Of a stretch of 64,000 nucleotides of DNA, positions 42,608-51,778 are shown piece after piece; within the stretch, counting starts at the first letter, position 1, and each line of letters begins with the position of its first letter. The notes under the pieces were generated by a model. The model was not told where the DNA came from and searched no databases. It worked only from the letters and a program-made list of their open reading frames with translations. Position numbers and translations under genes: made by a program. Source of the stretch: G965222335 sp965222335 (GTDB lineage Bacteria; Pseudomonadota; Gammaproteobacteria; Pseudomonadales; Halieaceae); contig OZ244944.1 of the NCBI GenBank assembly GCA_965222335.1, forward strand, positions 2,170,001 to 2,234,000. The letters are read 5' to 3'.

Positions 42608-43681
42608 TCAGCCCTGCTCCGGGTGCAATTCCCGCAGCAGGCGCACCACGGGTGCGGCTAGGCCGACCCGGGGTGGCTTGGCCCTGTTATACCAAAGGCG
42701 GTCGCTGCTGGCCATGACGGCTGCGGGTGTGCCGGGCAGGCGCGCAACCACCGGGGTGATATCCAGGTGGAAGTGGGTGAAGGTATGGCGGAAGGGTTCC
42801 CGGGCGGTGACCTCCAGCGGTTCCAGGCTGAGGCGGTCCACGCAGGCGTTGCCCGCCTCCTCCGGGCTGGCCAGCTCGGGAAAGCACCACAGGCCGCCCC
42901 AGATTCCGGCGCTGGGCCGCTGTTCCAGGTAGACCTCGCCCGAGGCGGCCACCGCCAGCAGCATGACCGTGTCCTTCACCGGCAGCGCCCGGCGCGGTTT
43001 CCTGCCCGGGTAGTCGGCCTGGGTTCCCGCGGCCCGGGCGGCGCAGTCCCGGGCCACGGGGCAGGCTTCACAGCGGGGTCGGCTGCGGGTGCAGAGGATG
43101 GCGCCCAGGTCCATGATCGCCTGGCTGTAGTCGGCGCAGCGGCGGGCCGGGGTGAGCTCCTCTGCGATCTGCCACAGTTCCCGCTGTACCCCGGTCACGC
43201 CGGGCCAGCCGGCTACCGTCCGGTGCCGGGCCAGGACACGCTTCACATTGCCGTCGAGGATCACCGCGCGCTGGCGGTGGGCAATGCTGACGATCGCCCC
43301 CGCGGTGGAGCGGCCGATGCCCGGCAGTGCTTCCAGGGCCTCGACGCTGGCCGGGAATTCGCCCTGCAAGTCCTCGCTGACGATCTTCGCGGCGCGGTGC
43401 AGGTTGCGCGCCCGGGCGTAGTAGCCGAGGCCCGTCCACAGGTGCAGCACATCGTCCAGGGGCGCCGCGGCCAGGTCCTGCACGCGCGGGAAGGCCGCCA
43501 TAAAGCGCTCGAAATAGGGGATCACCGTGGTCACCTGGGTCTGCTGCAGCATGATCTCCGACACCCAGACGCGATAGGCGGAGATGTCCTGCTGCCAGGG
43601 CAGGTCGTGGCGGCCGTGGTGGTCGTACCAGGCGAGCAGGCGCGTGGCGAAGCTTTTCCGGGGTGCGCTGTGCTTGGGCAT
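42608..43681 (-). CDS. mutY: A/G-specific adenine DNA glycosylase
   Basis: MutY removes adenine paired with 8-oxoguanine. The 357-residue protein has the catalytic Glu42 (SEIMLQQTQV), the helix-hairpin-helix LPGIGRSTAGAI with Asp143 (ILDGNV), and the 4Fe-4S cluster ligands Cys197, 204, 207 and 213 (C-x6-C-x2-C-x5-C). The C-terminal NUDIX-like domain that reads 8-oxoG spans about 230-350. The start at ATG 43681 is supported by the normal N-terminus. It is transcribed with yggX across the 18-bp repeat and is divergent from the SDR gene. Confidence 0.97.
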   Translation of the reverse strand: MPKHSAPRKSFATRLLAWYDHHGRHDLPWQQDISAYRVWVSEIMLQQTQVTTVIPYFERFMAAFPRVQDLAAAPLDDVLHLWTGLGYYARARNLHRAAKIVSEDLQGEFPASVEALEALPGIGRSTAGAIVSIAHRQRAVILDGNVKRVLARHRTVAGWPGVTGVQRELWQIAEELTPARRCADYSQAIMDLGAILCTRSRPRCEACPVARDCAARAAGTQADYPGRKPRRALPVKDTVMLLAVAASGEVYLEQRPSAGIWGGLWCFPELASPEEAGNACVDRLSLEPLEVTAREPFRHTFTHFHLDITPVVARLPGTPAAVMASSDRLWYNRAKPPRVGLAAPVVRLLRELHPEQG

Positions 43682-43707
43682 GGGGTCCTGCGGCTGTAAT
43701 GGCGCTC

Positions 43708-43746
43708 ATGGGCGGTTCCCTCCTCCATTTGGTGGATGCCGCCCAT
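43708..43746. promoter_or_regulatory. Inverted repeat between mutY and SDR gene
   Basis: ATGGGCGG (43708-43715) and CCGCCCAT (43739-43746) are a perfect 8-bp inverted pair 23 bases apart, with a further imperfect CCTCC/GGTGG inside. It lies in the divergent region of 110 nt and could be an operator; no regulator gene is adjacent. Confidence 0.3.
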
Positions 43747-43791
43747 CGCTAATGGCGGTAGTCTACGCACCTTTTAGGGGGAGAGCACAAC

Positions 43792-44559
43792 ATGGCAAGA
43801 CTCGACGGCAAGGTTGCCCTGGTCACTGGCGCGGCGCGGGGTATGGGCGAGGCCACTGCGCGCCTGCTCGCGTCCCAGGGCGCGCGGGTGGTGGTGGCGG
43901 ATATTCTGGACCGGGAGGGCGAAGCGGTTGCCGCGTCCCTGGGTGAGACTGCCCGCTACGTCCACCTGGATGTTACCGACAAGGCGCAGTGGCAGGCCGC
44001 GGTGGCGGAGGCCGGCCAGCTCGGGCCGCTCAACGTGCTGGTGAACAACGCCGCGGTGATCATCCACAAGACCATCGTGGATACCACCGAGGAGGACTTC
44101 ATGCAGGTCACCCGCATCAATCAGCTGGGGGTGTTCCTGGGGATGCAGGCGGTGTTCGAGAGCATGAAGGCGGCCGGCGGCGGCTCGATCATCAACGTTT
44201 CCTCGATTGACGGCTTGCAGTCGAAGAATTCGCTGGTGGCCTACTCCGCGAGCAAGTGGGCGGTGCGCGGGATGACCAAGACCGCGGCCCTGGAAATGGG
44301 CAAGTACGGGATCCGGGTCAACAGCGTGCACCCGGGCGGGGTGTACACGGACATGCACGGCAAGGATTACATGACCCGGGAACAGGCCGACGGCATGTAC
44401 GCCTGGCAGGCCCTGCCCCGGGTGGGCATGCCCGAGGAGATCGCTGCGGTCACCGCCTTTCTCGCCTCCGACGAGGGTAGCTACTGTACCGGCTCGGAGT
44501 TCGTGGCCGACGGCGGCTGGCACGCGGGCGCCATCCAGCAGGGCCTGCCGGAGCTGTAA
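43792..44559 (+). CDS. Short-chain dehydrogenase/reductase (3-alpha/20-beta-hydroxysteroid dehydrogenase-like)
   Basis: A 255-residue classical SDR. The cofactor site is TGAARGMG (12-19) with Asp37 after strand 2, which favours NAD(H). NNAA follows at 85-88, and the catalytic residues are Ser138, Tyr151 and Lys155 (YSASK). The C-terminal half, VNSVHPGGVYTDM, resembles 3-alpha,20-beta-hydroxysteroid dehydrogenases and related enzymes; the natural substrate is unknown. GGGGGAGAG precedes the ATG. Three GTAAGCA words follow from the stop codon on (44556-44589). Confidence 0.88.
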   Translation: MARLDGKVALVTGAARGMGEATARLLASQGARVVVADILDREGEAVAASLGETARYVHLDVTDKAQWQAAVAEAGQLGPLNVLVNNAAVIIHKTIVDTTEEDFMQVTRINQLGVFLGMQAVFESMKAAGGGSIINVSSIDGLQSKNSLVAYSASKWAVRGMTKTAALEMGKYGIRVNSVHPGGVYTDMHGKDYMTREQADGMYAWQALPRVGMPEEIAAVTAFLASDEGSYCTGSEFVADGGWHAGAIQQGLPEL

Positions 44560-44648
44560 GCAATTATCCGTAAGCAAGGGCCGTAAGCAGGGCCAAATCA
44601 CCGGGAGGATAGGCGCAGAGAGGATTCGCGGAGGTCCCGCCTTTCTTC

Positions 44649-44654
44649 TATAAT
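44649..44654 (+). promoter_or_regulatory. Possible -10 element of hisBHAF
   Basis: TATAAT lies 65 nt before the hisB start. The best upstream hexamer, TTCGCG at 18 bases, is a poor -35. No attenuator-like leader peptide with His codons is seen. Confidence 0.4.
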
Positions 44655-44718
44655 GGCGCGCTTTTCCGGGCAGGCAGCCCGCATACCCGCGAGGGTTTTG
44701 ACTGAGGTGGAGAACACC

Positions 44719-45312
44719 ATGGCCGAGCGCAAGGCAACGGTAAGCCGCAATACGCTGGAAACCCAGATCACCGTGACGGTGAACCTGGACGGTTCCGGCG
44801 AGGCGCATTTCGACACCGGGGTGCCCTTCCTGGAGCACATGCTGGACCAGATCGCGCGCCACGGCATGCTGGATATCAGCATCGACGCCAAGGGTGACAC
44901 CCACATCGACGACCACCACACGGTGGAGGATATCGGCATCACCCTGGGCCAGGCGGTGGCGAAAGCGCTGGGGGACAAGAAAGGCATCCTGCGCTACGGC
45001 CACGCCTACGTGCCCCTGGACGAGGCCCTGTCGCGCGTGGTGGTGGACTTTTCCGGCCGCCCCGGCCTGGAGTTTCACGTGCCCTTCACCCGCGGCAGCG
45101 TGGGGGGCTTTGACGTCGACCTGTTCTACGAGTTTTTCCAGGGCTTCGTCAATCACGCCCAGGTCACCCTGCACATCGACAACCTGCGCGGGGACAATAC
45201 CCACCACCAGGCGGAAACCGTGTTCAAGGCTTTCGGTCGCGCCCTGCGCATGGCCCTGTCCCTGGACCCGGCAATGGCCGGGATCACGCCCTCGACCAAG
45301 GGCGTGCTGTAG
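44719..45312 (+). CDS. hisB: Imidazoleglycerol-phosphate dehydratase
   Basis: HisB dehydrates imidazole glycerol phosphate, the sixth step of histidine synthesis. The 197-residue monofunctional form lacks the phosphatase domain of enteric HisB. The manganese-binding His clusters are visible: FLEHMLDQIARHG, HIDDHHTVEDIG and the later GDNTHHQAE. ATG 44719 is preceded by GGTGGAG; the frame remains open upstream without homology. hisH follows after 5 nt, and the gene heads hisB-hisH-hisA-hisF, an order shared with Pseudomonas. Confidence 0.97.
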   Translation: MAERKATVSRNTLETQITVTVNLDGSGEAHFDTGVPFLEHMLDQIARHGMLDISIDAKGDTHIDDHHTVEDIGITLGQAVAKALGDKKGILRYGHAYVPLDEALSRVVVDFSGRPGLEFHVPFTRGSVGGFDVDLFYEFFQGFVNHAQVTLHIDNLRGDNTHHQAETVFKAFGRALRMALSLDPAMAGITPSTKGVL

Positions 45313-45317
45313 GGCCG

Positions 45318-45980
45318 GTGTCTGTGAGCAGGCCAGAAAGCGTGGCCGTGATCGACTACGGCATGGGAAACCTGCACTCGGTTGCCAGCGCCCTGTTGCA
45401 CGTTGGTGCCGGCGAGGTCCAGGTCAGCTGTGACCCTGAAGTGATCCGCGCCGCCGACCGGGTGGTTTTCCCCGGGGTCGGCGCCATCCGCGACTGCATG
45501 CAGGAAATCCGGCGTTTGGGCTGCGATGCGCTGCTGCAGACCGCCCTCGCCGAGCAGCGCAAACCGGTATTGGCAATCTGCGTCGGCATGCAGGCCCTGC
45601 TGAGCCGCTCCGAGGAAAACGGCGGCGTTGACTGTCTGGACATCATCCCGGGGCAGGTGCGGCACTTTGGCCAGCCCCTGCGGGACAGCGCCGACAGCCG
45701 CCTGAAGGTTCCCCACATGGGCTGGAACCGGGTGCGCCAGACCCGGCCGCACCCGCTGTGGCAGGGGATTGCGGACGGGGAGCGCTTCTATTTTGTGCAT
45801 AGCTACTACGTCCATGCCGAGGACCGCGGCCTGCAGGCCGGCGCCCTGGACTACGGGGTCGAGGCCGATGCGGCCCTGGCGCGGGACAACCTGTTCGCGG
45901 TGCAGTTTCACCCCGAAAAAAGCCACACTGCCGGCCTGCAATTGCTGCGCAACTTCCTGGAGTGGAACCCCCAATGCTGA
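45318..45980 (+). CDS. hisH: Imidazole glycerol phosphate synthase, glutaminase subunit
   Basis: HisH hydrolyses glutamine and passes ammonia to HisF. The 220-residue class I amidotransferase shows VIDYGMGNLHSV at its start, the nucleophile Cys88 in AICVGMQ, and the His-Glu pair in VQFHPEKSH. The start is GTG 45318; GTG 45324 is equally open, both close to hisB. The 3' end overlaps hisA by 7 nt. HisF, its partner, is two genes on. Confidence 0.96.
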   Translation: MSVSRPESVAVIDYGMGNLHSVASALLHVGAGEVQVSCDPEVIRAADRVVFPGVGAIRDCMQEIRRLGCDALLQTALAEQRKPVLAICVGMQALLSRSEENGGVDCLDIIPGQVRHFGQPLRDSADSRLKVPHMGWNRVRQTRPHPLWQGIADGERFYFVHSYYVHAEDRGLQAGALDYGVEADAALARDNLFAVQFHPEKSHTAGLQLLRNFLEWNPQC

Positions 45981-46708
45981 TTATCCCCGCAATTGATCTC
46001 AAGGACGGCGAGTGCGTGCGCCTGCGCCAGGGCCTGATGGAAGACAGCACCGTGTTTTCCGCCGACCCGGTGGCAGTCGCCCGGCGCTGGGTGGAGGCGG
46101 GCTGTCGCCGGTTGCACCTGGTGGACCTGAACGGCGCCTTCGCCGGGGAGCCGGTGAACGGCGCCGTGGTGACTGCGATCGCCGCTGCGCATCCCGGGCT
46201 GCCGATCCAGATCGGTGGCGGCATCCGCGACCTGGAAACCATCGAGCACTATGTGCGCGCCGGCGTCAGCTACGTGATCATCGGCACGAAGGCGGTCAAG
46301 GAACCCGCCTTTGTCGGCGAGGCCTGCCGCGCCTTTCCCGGCAGGATCATCGTCGGTCTGGACGCGAAGGAAGGCCTGGTGGCGACCGACGGCTGGGCGG
46401 AGGTTTCCTCGGTGCGCGCCACGGAGCTGGCGAAGCAGCTGGAAAACGACGGGGTCGCGGCGATTGTTTACACGGACATCGCCCGCGACGGCATGATGCA
46501 GGGGGTTAACGTGGAGGCAACGGTCGCCATGGCGCAGGCCTCAAGCATCCCGGTAATTGCCTCGGGGGGAATCACCAACCTGGACGACATCCGCGCCCTG
46601 TGCGCGGTGGCGGACGCCGGGATTGCAGGTGCCATCACGGGGCGCGCGATCTACGAGGGCACCCTGGACGTGGCCGAAGCCCAGCGCCTGTGTGACGAGG
46701 CCGCCTGA
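45974..46708 (+). CDS. hisA: ProFAR isomerase
   Basis: HisA isomerises ProFAR to PRFAR, an Amadori rearrangement, in a TIM barrel. The 244-residue protein has the catalytic base Asp8 (IPAIDLKDG), the phosphate-binding IQIGGGIRD and IASGGI segments, and the second acid in YTDIARDG. ATG 45974 lies inside the end of hisH; the GTG at 45962 would add four residues. hisF follows after 2 nt. Confidence 0.96.
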   Translation: MLIIPAIDLKDGECVRLRQGLMEDSTVFSADPVAVARRWVEAGCRRLHLVDLNGAFAGEPVNGAVVTAIAAAHPGLPIQIGGGIRDLETIEHYVRAGVSYVIIGTKAVKEPAFVGEACRAFPGRIIVGLDAKEGLVATDGWAEVSSVRATELAKQLENDGVAAIVYTDIARDGMMQGVNVEATVAMAQASSIPVIASGGITNLDDIRALCAVADAGIAGAITGRAIYEGTLDVAEAQRLCDEAA

Positions 46709-46710
46709 GC

Positions 46711-47481
46711 ATGGGCCTGGCCAAGCGCATCATCCCCTGCCTGGACGTGGACAACGGCCGCGTGGTGAAGGGGGTGAATTTCGTCGGCATCCGCGACGCC
46801 GGTGACCCGGTGGAGGTTTCCCGGCGTTACAACGAGCAGGGCGCGGACGAGATTACCTTCCTCGACATCACCGCCAGTCACGAGGGGCGGGAGACCACGG
46901 TGCACACCGTGGAGCAGATCGCGGAGCAGGTCTTTATTCCCCTGACCGTGGGCGGCGGTATCCGCTCGGTAGAAGATATTCGCAGCATGCTCAATGCCGG
47001 TGCCGACAAGGTCAGTATCAATACCGCCGCGATCCATGACCCGGAACTGGTGCGGCGTGCCTCAGAGCGCTTCGGCGCCCAGTGCATCGTGGTGGCGATC
47101 GACGCCAAGCGCGTGGCGGATGTCGAGGGCCGGCCTCGCTGGGAAATCTTCACCCACGGCGGGCGCAAGCCGACAGGCATCGACGCCGTGGCCTGGGCGG
47201 TAAAAATGGCAGAGCTGGGCGCGGGCGAAATCCTGCTCACCAGCATGGACCGGGACGGCACCCGCAATGGTTTCGAGCTGGGCGTGACCCGGGCCATCAC
47301 CGACGCGGTGGATATCCCGGTGATTGCCTCCGGGGGTGTTGGCAATCTGCAGCACCTGGTTGACGGCATTCAGCAGGGCGGCGCCGACGCGGTGCTGGCC
47401 GCCAGCATCTTCCACTTCGGCGAGTACACCGTGCCCCAGGCCAAGGCCTACATGGCGGAGCACGGTATCGAAGTCAGGTAG
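46711..47481 (+). CDS. hisF: Imidazole glycerol phosphate synthase, cyclase subunit
   Basis: HisF joins ammonia from HisH to PRFAR, giving imidazole glycerol phosphate and AICAR. The 256-residue TIM barrel has the catalytic Asp11 (IPCLDVDNGR), the second acid in VVAIDAKR, and the phosphate sites TVGGGIRS and ASGGVGN. It is the last gene of the his operon. Its 3' end overlaps the convergent RND permease by 8 nt, so the two mRNAs share an antisense end. Confidence 0.97.
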   Translation: MGLAKRIIPCLDVDNGRVVKGVNFVGIRDAGDPVEVSRRYNEQGADEITFLDITASHEGRETTVHTVEQIAEQVFIPLTVGGGIRSVEDIRSMLNAGADKVSINTAAIHDPELVRRASERFGAQCIVVAIDAKRVADVEGRPRWEIFTHGGRKPTGIDAVAWAVKMAELGAGEILLTSMDRDGTRNGFELGVTRAITDAVDIPVIASGGVGNLQHLVDGIQQGGADAVLAASIFHFGEYTVPQAKAYMAEHGIEVR

Positions 47482-50400
47482 CAACCGGCTCCGGCGCACT
47501 CTCTCCCTGCTTCCGCCGCCGCTCGGCCACGTCGCGGCCGATATACATATACAGCGCCGGCAATACGTACAGCGTGAACAGCGTGCCGATGGTCATCCCC
47601 GAGGCGATGACCAGGCCCATGGAGAAGCGCGCGGCAGCCCCGGGCCCATCGGAAATCAGCAGCGGCACCATCGCCAGGACCAGGGCGGCGGTGGTCATCA
47701 GTACCGGGCGCAGACGGACCGAAGCCGCCTCCTCAATCGCCTCGCGCTTGGCCATGCCCTCCTCCTGCAGCCGGTTGGCGAATTCCACGATCAGGATGCC
47801 GTGCTTGGAGATCACCCCGATCAGGGTCACCAGGCCCACCTGGGTGTAGATATTCAGCGTGGCACCACTGACCTGGAACATCGCCAGGGCGTTCAGGCAC
47901 AGCAGGGCGCCACTCACCGACATGGGTACGGTGACCAGCATGATCAGCGGGTCGCGGAAGGATTCGAACTGTGCCGAGAGCACCAGGTAGATCAGCAGCA
48001 GGGCGAAGAAGAAGGTCGCCAGTAGCGAGCTGCCCTCAGTCTTGAACTGGCGGCTCTCGCCGGCGTAGTCGATGCTGAAGTCCCGGGTCAGGACCTCGCT
48101 ACTGATCCGTTCCAGGGTTGCCAGGGCGTCGCCCAGGGAAACCCCCGGTCGCGGCAGGCCACTGATGGTGACCGCGTTGAGCTGCTGGAATCCGCGCAGG
48201 GAGCGCGGGGTCACGTCCTCTTTCAGGCTCACCAGGGTGCTCAGCGGGATCAGTTTGCCGCTGCGGGTGCGGGTGTAGTAGTTCAGCAGGTCCTCCGGGT
48301 TGAGGCGCTGGTCGCGGCGGATCTGCGGAATCACCTTGTAGGACCGGTCATTCATCGAGAAGCGATTGACGAAGCCGCCCGAGAGCAGCGCGCTCACGTC
48401 CGCGCTCAGGGTCTGCATGTCCACGCCCAGCAGGGCCGCCTTGTCGCGATTGATCATCAGCGTCTGTCGCGGCTTGTCCAGCTTCAGGTCCTGGTTGAGG
48501 AAGATGAACTGGCCGCTCTCACGGGCGCGGCGCAGCACCTCCTGGCTGCTTTCGTACAGCACCGGGAAGTCCAGGGTGGTGTTGATCACGAATTCCACCG
48601 GGAACACGCCGCTGCCGGGCAGCGGAGAGGGATTGACCGCATTCACCTGGATCCCGGCGATCGCCTGGGCGGCGGGCTGGATGGTCTCGTTGAGCACCTG
48701 CTCGGAGCTGCGCTCGCGCTCGCTCCAGGGCTTGAAGATATAGCCGCCGAAAGCGCTGTTGGTGCTCGAGCCGCCCCCGGGGCTGAAGCCGTTGAACAGG
48801 AAGTTGACGTCGATTTCCGGCGTATTGCGGGTGATCTGGCCAATTTCAAAGGTGTATTTTTCCAGGTATTCCAGGGTGATGTAGGGGTCCGCGTCGGCGA
48901 TGTAAAAGATCAAACCCTGGTCCTCCGACGGCGCCAGCTCCGCGGGTGAGCGCATGAACAGCACCGCGCAGGAGGCGAGGATTACCGCCCCGAATACCAG
49001 CACGCCGGCGCGGTCATCCATCACCCGGTCGAGGTCGCGCTGGTACCAGCGGCGCAGGGCCTCGAAGCGCTCGTCCAGCCAGACTTCCAGCCTGTTGTCG
49101 CTGTCACTGCTGTCCCTGCTGAGGAGTTTGGCACACATCATCGGTGACAGGGTCAGGGCCACGACACCGGAAATCAGCACCGCCCCCGCCAGGGTGAAGG
49201 CGAACTCGGTAAACAGGGTGCCGGTCAGTCCGCCGATAAAGCCGATGGGCAGGTACACCGCGACCAGGGTGGTGGTCATGGCGACGATGGGCCAGGCCAG
49301 TTCACTCGCGCCCTTGAGGGCGGCCTCCTTGGGCCGCATCCCGTGCTCGATGTGGCGGTGAATGTTCTCCAGTACGATAATCGCGTCATCCACCACGATG
49401 CCAATGGCCAGGACAATCGCCAGCAGGGTCAGCAGGTTGATGCTGAAGCCCGCAAGCTGCATCAGGAACAGGCCGCCAATCAGCGACAGGGGCACCGCTA
49501 CTGCGGGGATCAGGACCGAGCGCATGGAGCCCAGGAACAGGAAGATCACCACGATCACGATCACCATGGCCTCGATGATGGTGGCCTGTACATCGCTGAT
49601 CGCGTTCTCGATGTAGACCGTGGCATCGTAGTTGATATTGCCCTCAATGCCCTCGGGCAGGCGTGGCTCAATCTGGGTTGCGTAGACCTCGCGCACCCGG
49701 GCAATGACCTCCAGCGCGTTGGCGTCGGTGGCCACGTCAATCTGCATGAACACCGCTTCCTGGTCGATGAACATCGAGGATGTGGCGTAGCTCTCGCTGC
49801 CCAGTTCGACATCGGCGACGTCACCGAGGCGGATAATGGCACCGTCCCGCTCGCGCAGCACGAGGTTGTCGAATTCCTCCACGCTGCTCAGGTCGGTTGC
49901 GGCCTTGAGGTTGACCTCCACCATCGAGCCCTTGGTCGCACCCACCGCGGAGAGGATATTGTTTTCCCGCAGGGCCGTGCGTACGTCGCTGGCGGTGACC
50001 CCCAGGGCGGTCATGCGCTGCTGGTCCAGCCAGATGCGCATGGCAAAAATCGCCGAGGTGTTGGCCGCCGCCCGCTGCACCCCCGGCAGCGTGGTCAGCT
50101 TGGGCTCCACCTCGCGGATCACGTAGTCGGCCACGCGGTTAATCGGGAGCTCGTCGCTGATGAAGGAGATATACATGGAGCCGACCTGCTCCCCGACCGC
50201 CAGGTTGATCACCGGGTCCTCGGACTCCTGGGGCAGCTCGTTGCGCAGCTTGTTGACCTTGGTAATGACCTGGGTGAGCACCTGGTCGGGGTCGGCCCCG
50301 GTGCGCACATGGGCAGTGATGCTGCTGCGGCCCTGGGCGCTGATCGAGGTCAGGTAGTCGATATCCTCGGCGGTGGCGATTTCCTGCTCCAGGGGGGTGG

Positions 50401-50590
50401 TGATAAAGCCCCGGATCAGCTCCGCATCGGCACCGGTGTAGGTGGTGTTCACGGTGACGATGGCGTTCTCGAGCAGAGGGTATTCGCGAACGTTGAGCTC
50501 GCTGGCGGCGCGCAGGCCGAGCACCAGCAGGAACAGGCTGACCACGGTGGCCAGCACCGGCTTGTGGATAAAGATATCGGTGAATTTCAT
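47474..50590 (-). CDS. RND efflux transporter permease (AcrB/MexF-like)
   Basis: A 1038-residue inner-membrane drug/proton antiporter. It has the twelve-helix, two-half layout. Both Asp residues of the proton relay are present in helix 4 (VVDDAIIVLENIHRH) and the Lys in helix 10 (VISKHGILIVEFANR), as in AcrB. The periplasmic porter region includes RPGVSLGDALATLE and VNFLFNGFSPGGGSS. Its adaptor gene lies 2 nt upstream on the same strand, and no outer-membrane factor is linked. Substrates are not predictable. Confidence 0.94.
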   Translation of the reverse strand: MKFTDIFIHKPVLATVVSLFLLVLGLRAASELNVREYPLLENAIVTVNTTYTGADAELIRGFITTPLEQEIATAEDIDYLTSISAQGRSSITAHVRTGADPDQVLTQVITKVNKLRNELPQESEDPVINLAVGEQVGSMYISFISDELPINRVADYVIREVEPKLTTLPGVQRAAANTSAIFAMRIWLDQQRMTALGVTASDVRTALRENNILSAVGATKGSMVEVNLKAATDLSSVEEFDNLVLRERDGAIIRLGDVADVELGSESYATSSMFIDQEAVFMQIDVATDANALEVIARVREVYATQIEPRLPEGIEGNINYDATVYIENAISDVQATIIEAMVIVIVVIFLFLGSMRSVLIPAVAVPLSLIGGLFLMQLAGFSINLLTLLAIVLAIGIVVDDAIIVLENIHRHIEHGMRPKEAALKGASELAWPIVAMTTTLVAVYLPIGFIGGLTGTLFTEFAFTLAGAVLISGVVALTLSPMMCAKLLSRDSSDSDNRLEVWLDERFEALRRWYQRDLDRVMDDRAGVLVFGAVILASCAVLFMRSPAELAPSEDQGLIFYIADADPYITLEYLEKYTFEIGQITRNTPEIDVNFLFNGFSPGGGSSTNSAFGGYIFKPWSERERSSEQVLNETIQPAAQAIAGIQVNAVNPSPLPGSGVFPVEFVINTTLDFPVLYESSQEVLRRARESGQFIFLNQDLKLDKPRQTLMINRDKAALLGVDMQTLSADVSALLSGGFVNRFSMNDRSYKVIPQIRRDQRLNPEDLLNYYTRTRSGKLIPLSTLVSLKEDVTPRSLRGFQQLNAVTISGLPRPGVSLGDALATLERISSEVLTRDFSIDYAGESRQFKTEGSSLLATFFFALLLIYLVLSAQFESFRDPLIMLVTVPMSVSGALLCLNALAMFQVSGATLNIYTQVGLVTLIGVISKHGILIVEFANRLQEEGMAKREAIEEAASVRLRPVLMTTAALVLAMVPLLISDGPGAAARFSMGLVIASGMTIGTLFTLYVLPALYMYIGRDVAERRRKQGESAPEPVAT

Positions 50591-50592
50591 GC

Positions 50593-51723
50593 TCAGCGAT
50601 TGCCCGGTTGCGGATTCAGTTCAGCGCTGGGCTGGCGCGAGTTGTCCACCTTGACCGGGGCGCCGGAATTCAACTTGAGCAGGCCGCTGGTGGCGATGCG
50701 CTCACCCGGGTTCAGGCCCTCCTCGACCGCCACCAGGTCGCCGCGGGAGGGGCCCAGGGTCACGAAACGCTGGGAAGCGGTCAGCTGGCCGTCCTTCTCC
50801 TCGAGCACGAATACCGAGTTGCCGTAGGGGCGATAGGCGATCGCCGTCTGGGGCACGATGACCCGCTCGATCTTGATCCCGATCGGCAGGCTCAGGCGGC
50901 TGAACATGCCCGGGCGCAGCTTTTCCTCGCGGTTGACCACGGTGGCCTGAACGTCAAAGTTGCGGGTATCGGGGTCGATGACCGAGGCAATGGCAGTGAT
51001 GGTGCCGGTGAAGGTTTCACCGTCCAGGGCCTGTACCTCGGCACTCACCTTCATGCCCTGGGTGACATCCTGGCTGTACTGTTCCGGGAGGGAGAAATTG
51101 ATATACAGCTTGTCCAGGGACTGCAGCTCGATCACGGTCTGCCCCGTCTGCACATAATCACCCACGTTGTAGCGGCGGATGCCCAGGCGGCCGGAGTAGG
51201 GGGCGATCAGGGACTTCTGCTGGATGCGCGCTTTCTGCGCCTCGACCCGCGCCCGGGCCTGGTCGAGCTGGCTGCTGCGCTGGTCCAGTTCGGCCTGGGA
51301 GATGTTGCGCTCTGCGACCAGCGAATCGGCCCGCTTGAGCTCCGCCTCGGCCAGCCGCGCAGCGGCCTCCAGGGCAGCGAGTTCCGCGCGGTCCGGCTCC
51401 GAGTTCAGGGTCAGAATGATATCGCCTGCCTCGACCCGGTCACCGTTGTCGAAGAAGATTTCACGCACCGTGCCGGGCACCTCGGTCGCCAGCTCCGCAC
51501 CCTGGATTGCGGCCACCGTGCCCACCGAATGCAGCGTGTCCTGCCATTGCTCGATCCCCGCCTCGGTCGCGGTGACAGTCGCGGTGGGCACCGGCATGTT
51601 GTCCATGGCCTCGTTCATCATCTTGCCGCCGTACCACTGGGCAGCCAGCAGGCCGCCGAATACCAGGGTGGTCGCGATGAGCATCAGCCACATGCGTTTG
51701 CCGAACAGGAACTTCTTTTTCAT
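50593..51723 (-). CDS. RND efflux periplasmic adaptor
   Basis: A 376-residue membrane fusion protein for the RND permease that follows 2 nt later. An N-terminal hydrophobic anchor (MWLMLIATTLVFGGLLAA) has no lipobox Cys, so it is probably an uncleaved anchor. Lipoyl halves are TEVPGTVREIFFDNGDRVEAGDIILTL in parts and IAPYSGRLGIRRYNVGDYVQTG, with a coiled-coil hairpin at about 115-165, a barrel and a membrane-proximal domain (VPQTAIAYRPYGNSVFVLEE). It differs clearly from the first adaptor at 30.3 kb. Confidence 0.93.
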   Translation of the reverse strand: MKKKFLFGKRMWLMLIATTLVFGGLLAAQWYGGKMMNEAMDNMPVPTATVTATEAGIEQWQDTLHSVGTVAAIQGAELATEVPGTVREIFFDNGDRVEAGDIILTLNSEPDRAELAALEAAARLAEAELKRADSLVAERNISQAELDQRSSQLDQARARVEAQKARIQQKSLIAPYSGRLGIRRYNVGDYVQTGQTVIELQSLDKLYINFSLPEQYSQDVTQGMKVSAEVQALDGETFTGTITAIASVIDPDTRNFDVQATVVNREEKLRPGMFSRLSLPIGIKIERVIVPQTAIAYRPYGNSVFVLEEKDGQLTASQRFVTLGPSRGDLVAVEEGLNPGERIATSGLLKLNSGAPVKVDNSRQPSAELNPQPGNR

Positions 51724-51778
51724 GGGGATCCGATCAAATAGAAGAAAAAAGCCGACTAATGATACGCGGGCATGGGTG

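Noticed and set aside
44556..44589. Three GTAAGCA words after the SDR gene
   Set aside because: They are seven bases long with uneven spacing (14 and 13), the first includes the stop codon, and no function is suggested.
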